Origin: Bdellovibrio sp. NC01
Lineage (GTDB): Bacteria; Bdellovibrionota; Bdellovibrionia; Bdellovibrionales; Bdellovibrionaceae
DNA: 64,000 nucleotides
Reading direction: 5' to 3'
Assembly (NCBI RefSeq): GCF_006874625.1
Contig: NZ_CP030034.1
Coordinates: forward strand, 2,852,001 to 2,916,000
A program made the position numbers and the translations under genes. The notes beneath the pieces were generated by a model. That model saw nothing but the letters and a program-made list of their open reading frames with translations, was not told the origin of the DNA and ran no database searches. Each line of letters opens with the position of its first letter. Position 1 is the stretch's first letter. Below, one piece after another: positions 25,971 to 33,600 of this stretch.

Positions 25971-26783
25971 ATGCAGAACACTAGTACAAAAGTCTGGGTT
26001 TTTATTCTATCGAGTTCTTTGGCGTTTTTGGTGTTGGGTTACCAATTCGGTGAACGTCTGGGCCTGATGATCGGCTTCTTCTTCGCGCTTCTTTTAAACT
26101 TCATGGTGTTCTTTTACGGAGAAAGCCGCGTCCTTGCGAAACTCAATGCAAAACGTTTGAAGGGCCAAGACGCTTGGGGCGTTTTAAATTTGGTCGAACG
26201 CTTGTCTGCAGAACTGGGCGTGCCAGTTCCTGCCGTTTACTTGATTCCATCCCCTGCTGCGAATGCATTTGCAGTGGGTCACTCTTGGCGCCGTGGTGCT
26301 TTGGGCTTTACGCAGGGTTTGTTGCAAACATTGGAACCCGAAGAACTTGAAGCCGCTGTTGCCCATCAACTTTGTCACATTCGTCGTCTTGATACGTTTG
26401 CGTTCGGTGTCAGCAGTACGCTTGCGAACTCGGTTGTGGGTCTTGGTCAATTCTTGGATTCCTTCCTGCCGTATCGTTTGCAATTTTTTATGCCTCTTTT
26501 TTCACCATTAGGTTGGCTTATTATCAAAACGGTTGTGGGCGAAAAATCATTCTTTGAAAATGATTTGATGGCCTCGCAGCTTGTGGGTGATCGTCATAAA
26601 TTAGGCGAAGCCTTGTGGAGACTTGAAGGTCTTGCCCAAACAAAACCGCTTGTGATCCCCGCTTGTACTTCGCATCTGTTCATGGTGAACCCTGAAGGCA
26701 TCAAGCAAAGAAATTTATTTTTAAAATCTCATCCACCTATCGAGATTCGTATTCAGAAACTCATGGGTTATTATCCAATTTAG
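25971..26783 (+). CDS. HtpX/M48-like membrane protein with altered active site
   Basis: A 270-residue protein with two N-terminal membrane helices (about residues 8-25 and 30-48), then a cytoplasmic domain built like HtpX: ELGVPVPAVYLIPSPAANAF matches the family's conserved strand, LEPEELEAAVAHQLCHIRRLD is at the zinc site, and ENDLMASQL holds the downstream Glu. The zinc motif should be HExxH; here it is HQLCH (132-136), with the catalytic Glu replaced by Gln133. The codon is CAA, clearly read in sequence. The His ligands and third ligand E196 remain, so it may bind zinc but should not cut peptides. It is followed by DUF1844 and HtrA genes on the same strand, a membrane quality-control setting. 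Confidence 0.85.
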   Translation: MQNTSTKVWVFILSSSLAFLVLGYQFGERLGLMIGFFFALLLNFMVFFYGESRVLAKLNAKRLKGQDAWGVLNLVERLSAELGVPVPAVYLIPSPAANAFAVGHSWRRGALGFTQGLLQTLEPEELEAAVAHQLCHIRRLDTFAFGVSSTLANSVVGLGQFLDSFLPYRLQFFMPLFSPLGWLIIKTVVGEKSFFENDLMASQLVGDRHKLGEALWRLEGLAQTKPLVIPACTSHLFMVNPEGIKQRNLFLKSHPPIEIRIQKLMGYYPI

Positions 26784-26795
26784 TCGAGGTATAAA

Positions 26796-27044
26796 ATGCA
26801 GCAAAAAATGGAAGCCTCTATGTCCGTCCTTATCATGTCTATCGCTTCATCAGCCGTGATGGCGATGGGTCTTTCTCCTGATCCACAATCTGGAAAAGTA
26901 GAAAAAGATAAAGAGATGGCTCGCTTTAATATTGATCTTCTTTTGGTGCTTCAACAAAAGACCAAAGGAAATTTAACGAAAGATGAATCGCAGTTTTTAG
27001 AAAATTTGATTAGCGATCTGCAAATCAAATTCGTGTCCATTTAA
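26796..27044 (+). CDS. DUF1844 family protein
   Basis: An 82-residue protein with the DUF1844 pattern: a helical start, GLSPDPQSGKVEKDKEMA, then RFNIDLLLVLQQKTKGNLTK and a C-terminal helix. The function of the family is unknown; it is common in delta-type bacteria. It is encoded 12 bases after the HtpX-like gene with GAGGT upstream, and 30 bases before an HtrA-type protease, so the three are likely one transcript. Confidence 0.85.
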   Translation: MQQKMEASMSVLIMSIASSAVMAMGLSPDPQSGKVEKDKEMARFNIDLLLVLQQKTKGNLTKDESQFLENLISDLQIKFVSI

Positions 27045-27074
27045 AAAGGGACTAAGAGGAAAGAGGAAGTTGTT

Positions 27075-28496
27075 ATGAAGAAGTTGTTATTTCTGATTCT
27101 AACGGTGGCCTTGACAGCGCAAGCACAGAACCTGCCAAAAGACGCACCCAAATTAAATCTCACGGCACCACTGCCGGCAAATTTGTTTGTTGAACTCGCG
27201 CGAGTGATCAATCCCGCAGTTGTTAATATCTCGACGGCTGCTATTCCAAAAAACAATCCCCGTATGCGCGATCCAATGATGGATATGCTTGAGCAGTTGT
27301 ATGGCATTCGCATGCAACCGCAGGCTCCGCAATCAATGAAGCCGCAGATGATGGGTTTAGGAACAGGTTTTATTATTCGTGAAGACGGTTTGATTGTGAC
27401 AAACAATCACGTGATCGCAGGTGCTGACCAAATCACGGTGCAACTTTCTGAAGGCTCAAAAGAGATTTACGATGCGACTCTTGTCGGCAGCGATGCACGC
27501 ACAGATATCGCGCTTATCAAAATCAATCCGAAAGGCAAAAAACTTCCTTACGCGGTTCTTGGTTCTTCCAAAGATCTTGAAGTTGGCGAATGGGTTGCAG
27601 CGTTCGGTAATCCATTCGGTCACGGTCACTCGATGACGAAAGGGATTATTTCTTCTAAAGCCCGCGACATCACAGAGATCAATAAAATTCCTCTGCTACA
27701 AACCGATGCCAGCATCAACCCTGGTAACTCGGGTGGTCCGCTGGTAAATACGAAGGGCCAAGTGATCGGTGTGAATTCTGCGATCGATGCACGCGCCCAA
27801 GGTATCGGCTTTGCGATCCCTATCGACGAAGTGAAAGCGATCATTCCGATCTTAGAAACCAAAGGTCGTATCGCTCGCGGTTACATCGGTACGGCACTAG
27901 GCGACCTTGATGGTGACGCGGCTGAATACTTGGGACTTGGCGACACTCGTGGCGCGGTGATTGTGCAACTAGATCCAAAAGGCCCTGCTGCAAAAGCGGG
28001 AATCAAAATGTACGACATCATCACGGAATTTAACGGTCGTGCGGTGACAAATTCTTTGGAACTGCAAGATGCGGTTGGTGATGCGACGATTGGTAAATCG
28101 GTGCCAGTAAAAATCCTGCGCAATCGTAAACCCATGACAGTTAGCATGCTGGTCACTGAACGTCCGGAAGATAAAGTCGCTAAGAAAACTGTGACGAAAA
28201 AATATGAAGGGCAAAAAGCTCCGTTCAATTTAGGATTTACAGTGTCTGATCCAAACGATCAAATTCGTGCGGAAATGGGTTTGCCTGAAGACATGAAACA
28301 ACCCGTAGTGATTGATCTCGAGCGTGGCTCTGCGGCGGTTCGTTCAGGCTTACAGGCTGGTGACGTGATCTTGGATGTGAACAAAACCAATGTTGAATCT
28401 TCGAAAGATGTTTTGAAGGGTTTGAAAAAGGGCGCGAACACTTTGCGTATCGCTCGCAATGCGCGCATTCAAATCATCAATATTGAGACTCCGTAA
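27075..28496 (+). CDS. HtrA/DegP family periplasmic serine protease
   Basis: A 473-residue S1C protease. Signal peptide MKKLLFLILTVALTAQAQ, then a trypsin-like domain with the triad H112 (TNNHVIAG), D144 (ARTDIAL) and S219 (INPGNSGGP), then two PDZ domains (about residues 260-355, GYIGTALGDLD ... ; and 385-470, LGFTVSDPNDQIR ...). It degrades misfolded periplasmic proteins. The variable loop between residues 55 and 92 is Met/Pro/Gln-rich, as in loop LA of DegP. No name beyond the family is assigned because DegP, DegQ and MucD cannot be told apart here. A strong terminator follows. Confidence 0.95.
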   Translation: MKKLLFLILTVALTAQAQNLPKDAPKLNLTAPLPANLFVELARVINPAVVNISTAAIPKNNPRMRDPMMDMLEQLYGIRMQPQAPQSMKPQMMGLGTGFIIREDGLIVTNNHVIAGADQITVQLSEGSKEIYDATLVGSDARTDIALIKINPKGKKLPYAVLGSSKDLEVGEWVAAFGNPFGHGHSMTKGIISSKARDITEINKIPLLQTDASINPGNSGGPLVNTKGQVIGVNSAIDARAQGIGFAIPIDEVKAIIPILETKGRIARGYIGTALGDLDGDAAEYLGLGDTRGAVIVQLDPKGPAAKAGIKMYDIITEFNGRAVTNSLELQDAVGDATIGKSVPVKILRNRKPMTVSMLVTERPEDKVAKKTVTKKYEGQKAPFNLGFTVSDPNDQIRAEMGLPEDMKQPVVIDLERGSAAVRSGLQAGDVILDVNKTNVESSKDVLKGLKKGANTLRIARNARIQIINIETP

Positions 28497-28523
28497 GCGC
28501 ATCTAAAATTTTCATTTAAGACT

Positions 28524-28555
28524 TAAAAAGCCAAGCTCCCCGCTTGGCTTTTTAA
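28524..28555. terminator. Bidirectional intrinsic terminator after the HtrA gene
   Basis: AAAAGCCAAGC and GCTTGGCTTTTT form an 11-bp stem around a 5-base loop, with T-runs on both strands. It ends the HtrA gene on the + strand, and could end a reverse-strand transcript covering 28556-28790. Confidence 0.92.
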
Positions 28556-28565
28556 TTTATGTGGT

Positions 28566-28703
28566 CTTACAGATTGTCCTCGCGCGGACCGTTAGAAACA
28601 GCACTGCATTTAGGGCTATTTCCTGCTTAAATTCGCTGTGGCTGCGAGGTCACTTGGGCCAAAGTTCTGCACAAAGCATCGACGAAAAATTTGGAATTGT
28701 AAG
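28566..28703. ncRNA. Candidate structured RNA between htrA-type gene and spoVG
   Basis: The 379 bases between the HtrA stop and spoVG have no credible gene. They do show nested complementarity: CTTACA 28566-28571 with TGTAAG 28698-28703; CCTCGC 28578-28583 with GCGAGG 28644-28649; ACAGC 28598-28602 with GCTGT 28635-28639; ATTTA 28608-28612 with TAAAT 28628-28632; plus a small hairpin ACTT/AAGT at 28652-28665. The order is that of one multi-part fold. The strand is open: on the reverse strand a strong terminator (28555-28524) would close the transcript; on the forward strand a T-run follows a short GACCTAGGTC palindrome near 28764-28788. No Rfam family recognised. The rest (28704-28875) holds that palindrome and the spoVG leader. 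Confidence 0.35.
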
Positions 28704-28875
28704 TAGACTTTGTCCCGCTATGAGACAGAATTTCTTCGTTCCTATTACATCATGAAAAATCCCGGACCTAGGTCTTTAGTTTTTTTTTCCAACTCCGAGA
28801 AGAATTACGGACCATAGTTTGGCTCCAAGTATGCGCCAAGATTTGCAACAAGTATGGCAACTAGAAAGGGACTCT

Positions 28876-29202
28876 ATGAAAGTCACCGAAGTAAAAGTTT
28901 TCCCGGTCAATGAGGATCGTCTGAAAGCTTATGTGTCGATCACACTCGATAATTGTTTCGTGGTGCGCGACCTTAAAGTTATCCAGGGCACCAGCGGCCT
29001 TTTCGTCGCGATGCCTAGTAAGAAGCGTAAAGACGGTCAGTTCCGCGATATCGCGCATCCTTTAAATCAGGAAACGCGTGCGATGATTGAAGATTTGATT
29101 TTTGAAGCTTACGAAAAAGAATTGAAATCCATGGGTGAAACCCTTGTTAGTTTGAAACGCCAGAAAGCTCCTGGGAGCGATTACGGCAACGATGACTACT
29201 AA
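28876..29202 (+). CDS. spoVG: SpoVG family RNA/DNA-binding regulator
   Basis: The frame opens at 28819, but SpoVG proteins begin MKVTEVKVFP, which is at the ATG 28876. The 108-residue product has the full family core: a beta hairpin (LKAYVSITLDNCFVVRDLKV), GLFVAMPSKKRKDGQFRD, IAHPLNQETR and a C-terminal helix (IEDLIFEAYEKELKSM) with a Lys-rich tail. SpoVG is a small dimeric nucleic-acid-binding protein; in other bacteria it regulates sporulation, virulence or RNA stability, and this organism does not sporulate by any sign here. Flanked on both sides by potentially structured RNA segments. Confidence 0.95.
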   Translation: MKVTEVKVFPVNEDRLKAYVSITLDNCFVVRDLKVIQGTSGLFVAMPSKKRKDGQFRDIAHPLNQETRAMIEDLIFEAYEKELKSMGETLVSLKRQKAPGSDYGNDDY

Positions 29203-29203
29203 C

Positions 29204-29277
29204 GGTTGAAGTTCCCTGCTCACTCGCCAGGCTCTGATTCATTTGTGGAGGATCAGAACTAACGGCGGCTTCAAACC
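29204..29277 (+). ncRNA. Candidate structured element downstream of spoVG
   Basis: Directly after the spoVG stop codon there are nested pairs: GGTTGAAG 29204-29211 with CTTCAAACC 29269-29277 (one bulge); CGCC 29225-29228 with GGCG 29264-29267; and TCTGATTC 29233-29240 with GGATCAGA 29250-29257 (8 bp with one G-U). A terminator follows at 29292. It could be a 3'UTR-derived small RNA or an mRNA-protecting end. Confidence 0.35.
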
Positions 29278-29291
29278 CCGTGGACCCTTTT

Positions 29292-29323
29292 GCCCGCTTG
29301 GCTTACGCTTAGCGGGCTTTTTT
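29292..29323 (+). terminator. Intrinsic terminator after spoVG
   Basis: GCCCGCT 29292-29298 and AGCGGGC 29311-29317 form a 7-bp GC-rich stem followed by TTTTTT. Nothing else is seen between it and the cytochrome gene except that gene's probable promoter region. Confidence 0.9.
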
Positions 29324-29469
29324 ATTGCTAGAGCTGTAATTCAGTTTGGGTATTTCTTTCCTTGGTCCCAGGTATTTCTGCTCACATTTCCTTAGAAAGC
29401 CTCAAGTCCTCTAAATTTGCTGGGAATTTACCGTTAAGATGGCTAAATTGCCGGGCATTGAGGTCACAT

Positions 29470-31092
29470 ATGAAAACCTGGATTGCCTTAAGCTTAACGC
29501 TGCTTTCTTCACTCTCTTTGGCGGCGACAAAAACTTATTCTGATAAAGAGTTCGCCGATGCGAGCCGTGATTTTTTATTCAGTGATTTTGGTTCGATCAA
29601 TCAACACTCATTAGCATCAAATTCAAATTCGATTCCGAAACAAGTAGCGATGACAGCTCTGGTGATGGAAGGCCGTCGTAAGGGTTGGATTGGCGAATAC
29701 AGCCAAGACTATAAAGCCGTGCTTGCGCGTTTTGGCTTTTATACTCCGTCAGTGGTGTTGAATGCGCCGGTCAGTATGAAGGCTGATTTCAAATCGTTAC
29801 CGATGGGTATGACTGAGCGTGAAATTGAAATGGGTCTTGGCATTCGTATAACGGCTGTGAATATCACGTGCGCCGTTTGTCACGCGGGTCACTTGTACGA
29901 TGAAAAAGGTCAGGCGACTTCACAAGCGTGGATGGGCCTGCCGAATACTTCAATCAACATGGAAGGCTATTCGCAAGCTTTGTATCAAGGCATGCGCATT
30001 ATCTCTAACAACATGAGTGGCACATTTCGTTTAATGACGAATATGTTCCCTGAAATGACTTTCAAAGAAAGAACTGTCTATAAGCTTGCGGTATTTCCGC
30101 GCGTGAAAAAAGCCGTGCGCAATATGGAAGATCTTTATAAGCAAGCAGTTCCTTTCAGCAACGGTGGCCCGGGTCTTACGAACGGTGTTGCCGCACTGAA
30201 GATGCAATTGGGCATGCTTGATATGTCGAAGGTTCAACCGGAATTTGGTTTCACTTCGATTCCGTCATTGGGCGATCGTTATTTAAGAACTTCTTTGTTG
30301 TGGGATGGTGTTTATGCGTCCCCGAAAATGGATCGTAATCACGAAAAATCATCGTGGAATGATGAAGACGAAAACTTCATCAATGCGGTGGCAGCGTTGT
30401 TCACGATTCCGACGATGGGTCAAAGTACTGACGGTGCGCTTGCGAATATTCCGCGTGTGCAAAAAGCTTTAAGTGTTGTATTTAACAAATACGAAGCACC
30501 TGCTTACCCTGGTGAAATCGATATTGAAAAAGCAACTCGTGGCTCTGTGGTTTTTGAAAACAACTGTACAAAATGTCATGGCACTTACGAGTGGCAAGGT
30601 CAGCGTCCTAAGTTGGTCAGCTATCCAAACCGCATGGTTTCACAAGAGAACATGGGCACAGATCCTTTGCGCTGGCAGGCTGTGACCGACAAGTTTGCAG
30701 AGCAATTTAACAAGTCATCGTTGGCGAAAGCAGCGATCATCGTGAAAGCGAATGGTTATATTGCGCCGATTTTGAATTCTTTGTGGGCGACGGCTCCGTA
30801 CCTGCATAACGGTTCGGTCCCGACATTGTGGCATATGCTTCACCCTGAACAGCGTCCAACGAAGTTCATGGTCGGCGGTCATAATCTAGATTTAGAAAAA
30901 GTCGGCGTGAAGTTAGTTTTGAATGAAACGACGGGCGTGTGGGAGTATCCAAGCGACGTGAAGCCGTTTTCTCAACCCGTGGTTTACGACACGACGAAGC
31001 CAGGCTTAAGTAATGCGGGTCATACCCGTCCATTTGCGAAATTAAGCGAAGACGAAAAATCCGACCTGCTAGAATACCTAAAACTGCTGTAA
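29470..31092 (+). CDS. Secreted di-haem cytochrome c
   Basis: The frame opens at 29362, but the ATG at 29470 has GAGGT 5 bases upstream and a signal peptide (MKTWIALSLTLLSSLSLAA), giving 540 residues. Two haem-attachment motifs are visible: CAVCH (in VNITCAVCHAGH) and CTKCH (in NNCTKCHGTYEW). The segment PYLHNGSVPTLWHML is the hallmark of the large di-haem cytochromes related to cytochrome c peroxidase, RoxA and similar oxidoreductases, where the His and Pro-Thr region line the active haem. Substrate unknown; electron transfer or peroxidase-type chemistry in the periplasm is likely. Monocistronic, with a terminator starting in its stop codon. Confidence 0.88.
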   Translation: MKTWIALSLTLLSSLSLAATKTYSDKEFADASRDFLFSDFGSINQHSLASNSNSIPKQVAMTALVMEGRRKGWIGEYSQDYKAVLARFGFYTPSVVLNAPVSMKADFKSLPMGMTEREIEMGLGIRITAVNITCAVCHAGHLYDEKGQATSQAWMGLPNTSINMEGYSQALYQGMRIISNNMSGTFRLMTNMFPEMTFKERTVYKLAVFPRVKKAVRNMEDLYKQAVPFSNGGPGLTNGVAALKMQLGMLDMSKVQPEFGFTSIPSLGDRYLRTSLLWDGVYASPKMDRNHEKSSWNDEDENFINAVAALFTIPTMGQSTDGALANIPRVQKALSVVFNKYEAPAYPGEIDIEKATRGSVVFENNCTKCHGTYEWQGQRPKLVSYPNRMVSQENMGTDPLRWQAVTDKFAEQFNKSSLAKAAIIVKANGYIAPILNSLWATAPYLHNGSVPTLWHMLHPEQRPTKFMVGGHNLDLEKVGVKLVLNETTGVWEYPSDVKPFSQPVVYDTTKPGLSNAGHTRPFAKLSEDEKSDLLEYLKLL

Positions 31093-31114
31093 AACCTAGC
31101 AAACGCTAGGTTTT
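31091..31114 (+). terminator. Intrinsic terminator of the cytochrome gene
   Basis: AAAACCTAGC and GCTAGGTTTT form a 10-bp stem around AAAC; the stop codon is the left edge of the stem. Confidence 0.9.
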
Positions 31115-31192
31115 CCCATGTTGCCGCAATGCATCTTTGATTGCTTTCAGAGGGGAAAATCCGTAATTTAGCGGTTCAGTCAGTCTTCTCGC

Positions 31193-31268
31193 TGGGGTAT
31201 CGTCAAGTTGGTAAGACAACAGATTTTGATTCTGTCATTCGCAGGTTCGAGTCCTGCTACCCCATCCA
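31193..31268 (+). tRNA. tRNA-Gln (anticodon TTG)
   Basis: Acceptor stem TGGGGTA (31193-31199) pairs with TACCCCA (31258-31264). The anticodon stem ACAGA/TCTGT encloses the loop TTTTGAT with anticodon TTG at 31226-31228. The T arm GCAGG-TTCGAGT-CCTGC is intact. CCA is encoded at 31266-31268. The opening TGGGGTATCG is that of bacterial tRNA-Gln; the discriminator base is T rather than the usual G. Confidence 0.96.
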
Positions 31269-31703
31269 ATTTTCTTACCAATTTATGTCTCAAGTATCTG
31301 AAAACATTCAGTCTCAATTTGAAAATAAAAATAACTTGGTAAGTTGGTTGAGTTCACATCTATAATTGCGAAAATTTCCATCTCTAAAGCCGAGAGACAA
31401 ATTCTTGAGCAAGCGATCACTGCCCGCAATCAAAAAGCTTGCATTTCGAATGGAGCCAACTCAACTGTCAGAAAAATTCCTAAAGGCTCACCCGTTAGAT
31501 TTTTTGGATTTGTATATGAAGCCAGCAAACAGAGATGAACTTTGCTTGGCGAGAATTAAGAGAAGCTATCTTTCAATTTATATGAAGTAAATGGAGATAC
31601 TTGTGGGCAAAATCGCAAAAGAAATGCTGTGGAAGAGGCTCGACGACCTTGCTGCTAAAGGAGCTATTCTTAATACAGAGACTGAAGTTGCCACTACTTT
31701 TTA
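31269..31703 (+). other. Gene-poor segment next to the tRNA
   Basis: These 435 bases follow the tRNA directly. They contain only short broken frames on the + strand: a 26-codon frame at 31285, frames starting with TTG at 31344 and 31366, and a 38-codon frame at 31591-31707 (begins MEILVGKIAKEMLWKRL). None has a ribosome site with a full-length product. The look is that of decayed coding sequence, as often left by integration beside a tRNA. I found no second copy of the tRNA 3' end in the window by eye. Confidence 0.4.
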
Positions 31704-31925
31704 TTAATCGTTCAAAAGGGCGTAAAACAAGTGCCAAACTGGACTCGTTCTAGTCTCAACGCTCTCGATACATTTGTGCTTTTGAACCACCTGAGATACG
31801 TCAGAAAACTCTGAGCACATTCCAACGAAATAGGCGTATCGCTGATTCTCAATGCGAACAATTGTGATTGCGAACCAAAACAACAGCAAGAACTGGATAG
31901 CTATGATAATTTTGTATTTCGTCAT
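31704..31925 (-). CDS. Small single-span membrane protein
   Basis: A 73-residue protein with one membrane helix near the start (IIIAIQFLLLFWFAITIV) and a short outside part with two cysteines (GMCSEFSD and KHKCIES) that could pair. No family recognised. It follows the larger gene at 31958 on the same strand, 32 bases apart. AT-rich. Lies in the presumed variable region beside the tRNA. Confidence 0.5.
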   Translation of the reverse strand: MTKYKIIIAIQFLLLFWFAITIVRIENQRYAYFVGMCSEFSDVSQVVQKHKCIESVETRTSPVWHLFYALLND

Positions 31926-31957
31926 AATTAAATTAAATCACGATGTTTCACTTATGC

Positions 31958-32641
31958 CTAGGAATTAACCTCGTAAATAATAGGTTCGTGTTGAGGTAGT
32001 TCAGTTTTAACCTTTGCGACATCTGAAGTTGCGATGCCTACTAACCTCAATCCCAACTGCTCCAGAGGAGATTTTTGATCAACTAGAGGCCACTTAACCG
32101 TCACTGGCTCTCTTACCTCAATCATCTGAACAAATCTAAATTCATCTTCGAACTGAAATGCCGTTTTCTTTTTAAACGGAATCTCTTCAGTTAAGTGTGC
32201 AACTGTCAATTCTCCAGGCTGAGAAGTTTGCATCCAAGCCAACATAATGGCCGCCTTCTGCATATCCATCGCATCGGTCGACTCTAGCAACGATCTAACA
32301 GCGGGATGAAGGTCACTATTCAACATGAACTTATGAAGATTGAAAGTCTTATTGTCGTCGTAGATAACTGACCTTCTACTTACCCCAGATTTGAACTCCG
32401 GATCATACTCAAATTCATACCGAACTCCACCGGAGCTACAGTAGTGATTCCAACATTGCTGGTTTGGACTTTGCCCTAAACAGAGTGTACCAATTCTTCC
32501 GTAAATACTCGCATAACGATCCTGAATTTCATCCTGAATCTTGTGAAAAGCTGGAGAAGTGGAGTCCCAAAGGTGTGTTGATGTAGCAAGACAGCTCCAC
32601 GCCGTCTCTAATGCCATCATTGCAGCGAAAGGCACATACAT
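31958..32641 (-). CDS. Hypothetical protein, 5' end probably rearranged
   Basis: A 227-codon frame. The body from about residue 30 onward looks like real protein: three cysteines in LCLGQSPNQQCWNHYCSSGG, acidic and aromatic stretches (RYEFEYDPEF), and a helical part (AAIMLAWMQTSQPGELT). The first ~30 codons are different: they are antisense to a recognisable CsoR-family fragment on the + strand (32547-32720), and the ATG follows directly after an in-frame stop. I infer that the original 5' end was lost in a rearrangement and that the present start is fortuitous. No family recognised. May be a pseudogene. Confidence 0.45.
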   Translation of the reverse strand: MYVPFAAMMALETAWSCLATSTHLWDSTSPAFHKIQDEIQDRYASIYGRIGTLCLGQSPNQQCWNHYCSSGGVRYEFEYDPEFKSGVSRRSVIYDDNKTFNLHKFMLNSDLHPAVRSLLESTDAMDMQKAAIMLAWMQTSQPGELTVAHLTEEIPFKKKTAFQFEDEFRFVQMIEVREPVTVKWPLVDQKSPLEQLGLRLVGIATSDVAKVKTELPQHEPIIYEVNS

Positions 32642-32720
32642 TCATGACCATATTGAACATTGCCTTGATGGCAATCATGTCGATTTGGATGAACTAAAGG
32701 AAATTACAAAATATATCTAG
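32547..32720 (+). pseudogene. C-terminal fragment of a CsoR/RcnR-family repressor
   Basis: Reading the + strand in frame up to the TAG at 32718-32720 gives a 57-codon piece that includes RCVDVARQLHAVSNAI and then TYIHDHIEHCLDGNHVDLDE, ending ITKYI. This matches the second and third helices of the CsoR/RcnR/FrmR family: Cys in RCVD, and His and Cys four apart in HIEHC, are the three metal ligands of copper-sensing CsoR. A stop (TGA 32544-32546) precedes it and no first helix or start codon is present, so the gene has lost its 5' half. It points towards the copper genes and lies 46 bases before a CsoR-type operator. It overlaps the reverse-strand frame at 31958-32641 in antisense. Confidence 0.7.
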
Positions 32721-32766
32721 ATCCGCGAACACCTTAGATAACGCATCGCTTTTGGTCTCGCCAAAT

Positions 32767-32783
32767 ATACCCCTTATGGGTAT
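32767..32783 (+). promoter_or_regulatory. CsoR-type operator (copy 1)
   Basis: ATACCC CTTAT GGGTAT is an inverted repeat 43 bases before the ATG of the secreted HVHP protein. It has the G/C-tract layout of CsoR-family operators and the same outer sequence and 17-base length as the copy at 33911-33927. Confidence 0.7.
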
Positions 32784-32825
32784 TTCTCAACTGACGAAAT
32801 CCATTCATTAGTTGGAGAATTAAAA

Positions 32826-33578
32826 ATGAAAAGCCTGATTTTAGGGATTCTGGTGACGTTAGCTTCCGTTCACTCTGTCGCGGATGGCGGGGGACATAAC
32901 GGTATTGAAATCAAACCCATCACTGAGGGAACTCTGAATGCTGGCACCATTCAATATAGTTTTGATCTTGTAGATCAAAACTCAAAAGCGCTTTCCGACG
33001 AAGATTTGACAGAGACCCATACGAAGAAATTGCATTTTATTGCTTACGACGCCTCACTAAATGAGTTCAATCATGTTCACCCTACTTTCGATGGCGGTAA
33101 ATGGAATGTGGAACTCAATCTTCCTGTTAATGGAAAATATTTTTTCTGGGCACAAGGACAAGTGCAAAATGGCTCAGAATTTTCTACCTTTGTGAACACA
33201 CAAATTCAAGGCGGACAAGCTGAGTTGCCAGTGGTTCCTGTTGGCGATCATAGAAAGAATTCTGATCAAGGAACAATCGTCGAACTTGCGGGAAATAAGT
33301 TAAGAGCCGGAAAAATGGCGATGCTTAACTTCACAATCTCTAGAGAGGATGGCACTGCTCCAGAAATCACACCTTATCTAGGTGCTTTTGCTCATGTCAT
33401 CGCAGTATCACCTGATGGAGATGAACTGACTCACGTCCATCCAATGGAGGGCGGCGATCCTAACACGGGAATGCTCCATGCCACATTCCCTACTCCAGGC
33501 GACTACAAAATTTGGATTCAGTTCAACGACAAAGGCGAGCTAAAAACGGTTCCTCTTTCAGTAACGGTTTTCAAATAA
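32826..33578 (+). CDS. Secreted His-rich copper-locus protein
   Basis: A 250-residue protein with a signal peptide (MKSLILGILVTLASVHSVA) and GGAG 10 bases before the ATG. Two similar beta-sandwich halves each contain the short motif H-V-H-P (FNHVHPTF and LTHVHPME), with a Gly/Asp stretch between. Such paired HVHP modules occur in secreted proteins near copper and heavy-metal operons and resemble cupredoxin-like or YtkA-like folds; the His pairs are probable metal ligands. The promoter carries a CsoR-type operator, so copper induction is expected. It converges on csoR. Confidence 0.72.
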   Translation: MKSLILGILVTLASVHSVADGGGHNGIEIKPITEGTLNAGTIQYSFDLVDQNSKALSDEDLTETHTKKLHFIAYDASLNEFNHVHPTFDGGKWNVELNLPVNGKYFFWAQGQVQNGSEFSTFVNTQIQGGQAELPVVPVGDHRKNSDQGTIVELAGNKLRAGKMAMLNFTISREDGTAPEITPYLGAFAHVIAVSPDGDELTHVHPMEGGDPNTGMLHATFPTPGDYKIWIQFNDKGELKTVPLSVTVFK

Positions 33579-33600
33579 AAAAAGAGGGCGCAATTAAGAT

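Noticed and set aside
28561-28755. 64-codon + strand frame before spoVG
   Set aside because: GTG start without a ribosome site, no recognisable product, and it crosses the nested complementarity of the RNA candidate.
31344-31590. Overlapping TTG-start frames after the tRNA
   Set aside because: Two frames compete, both with TTG and no ribosome site; kept only as debris.
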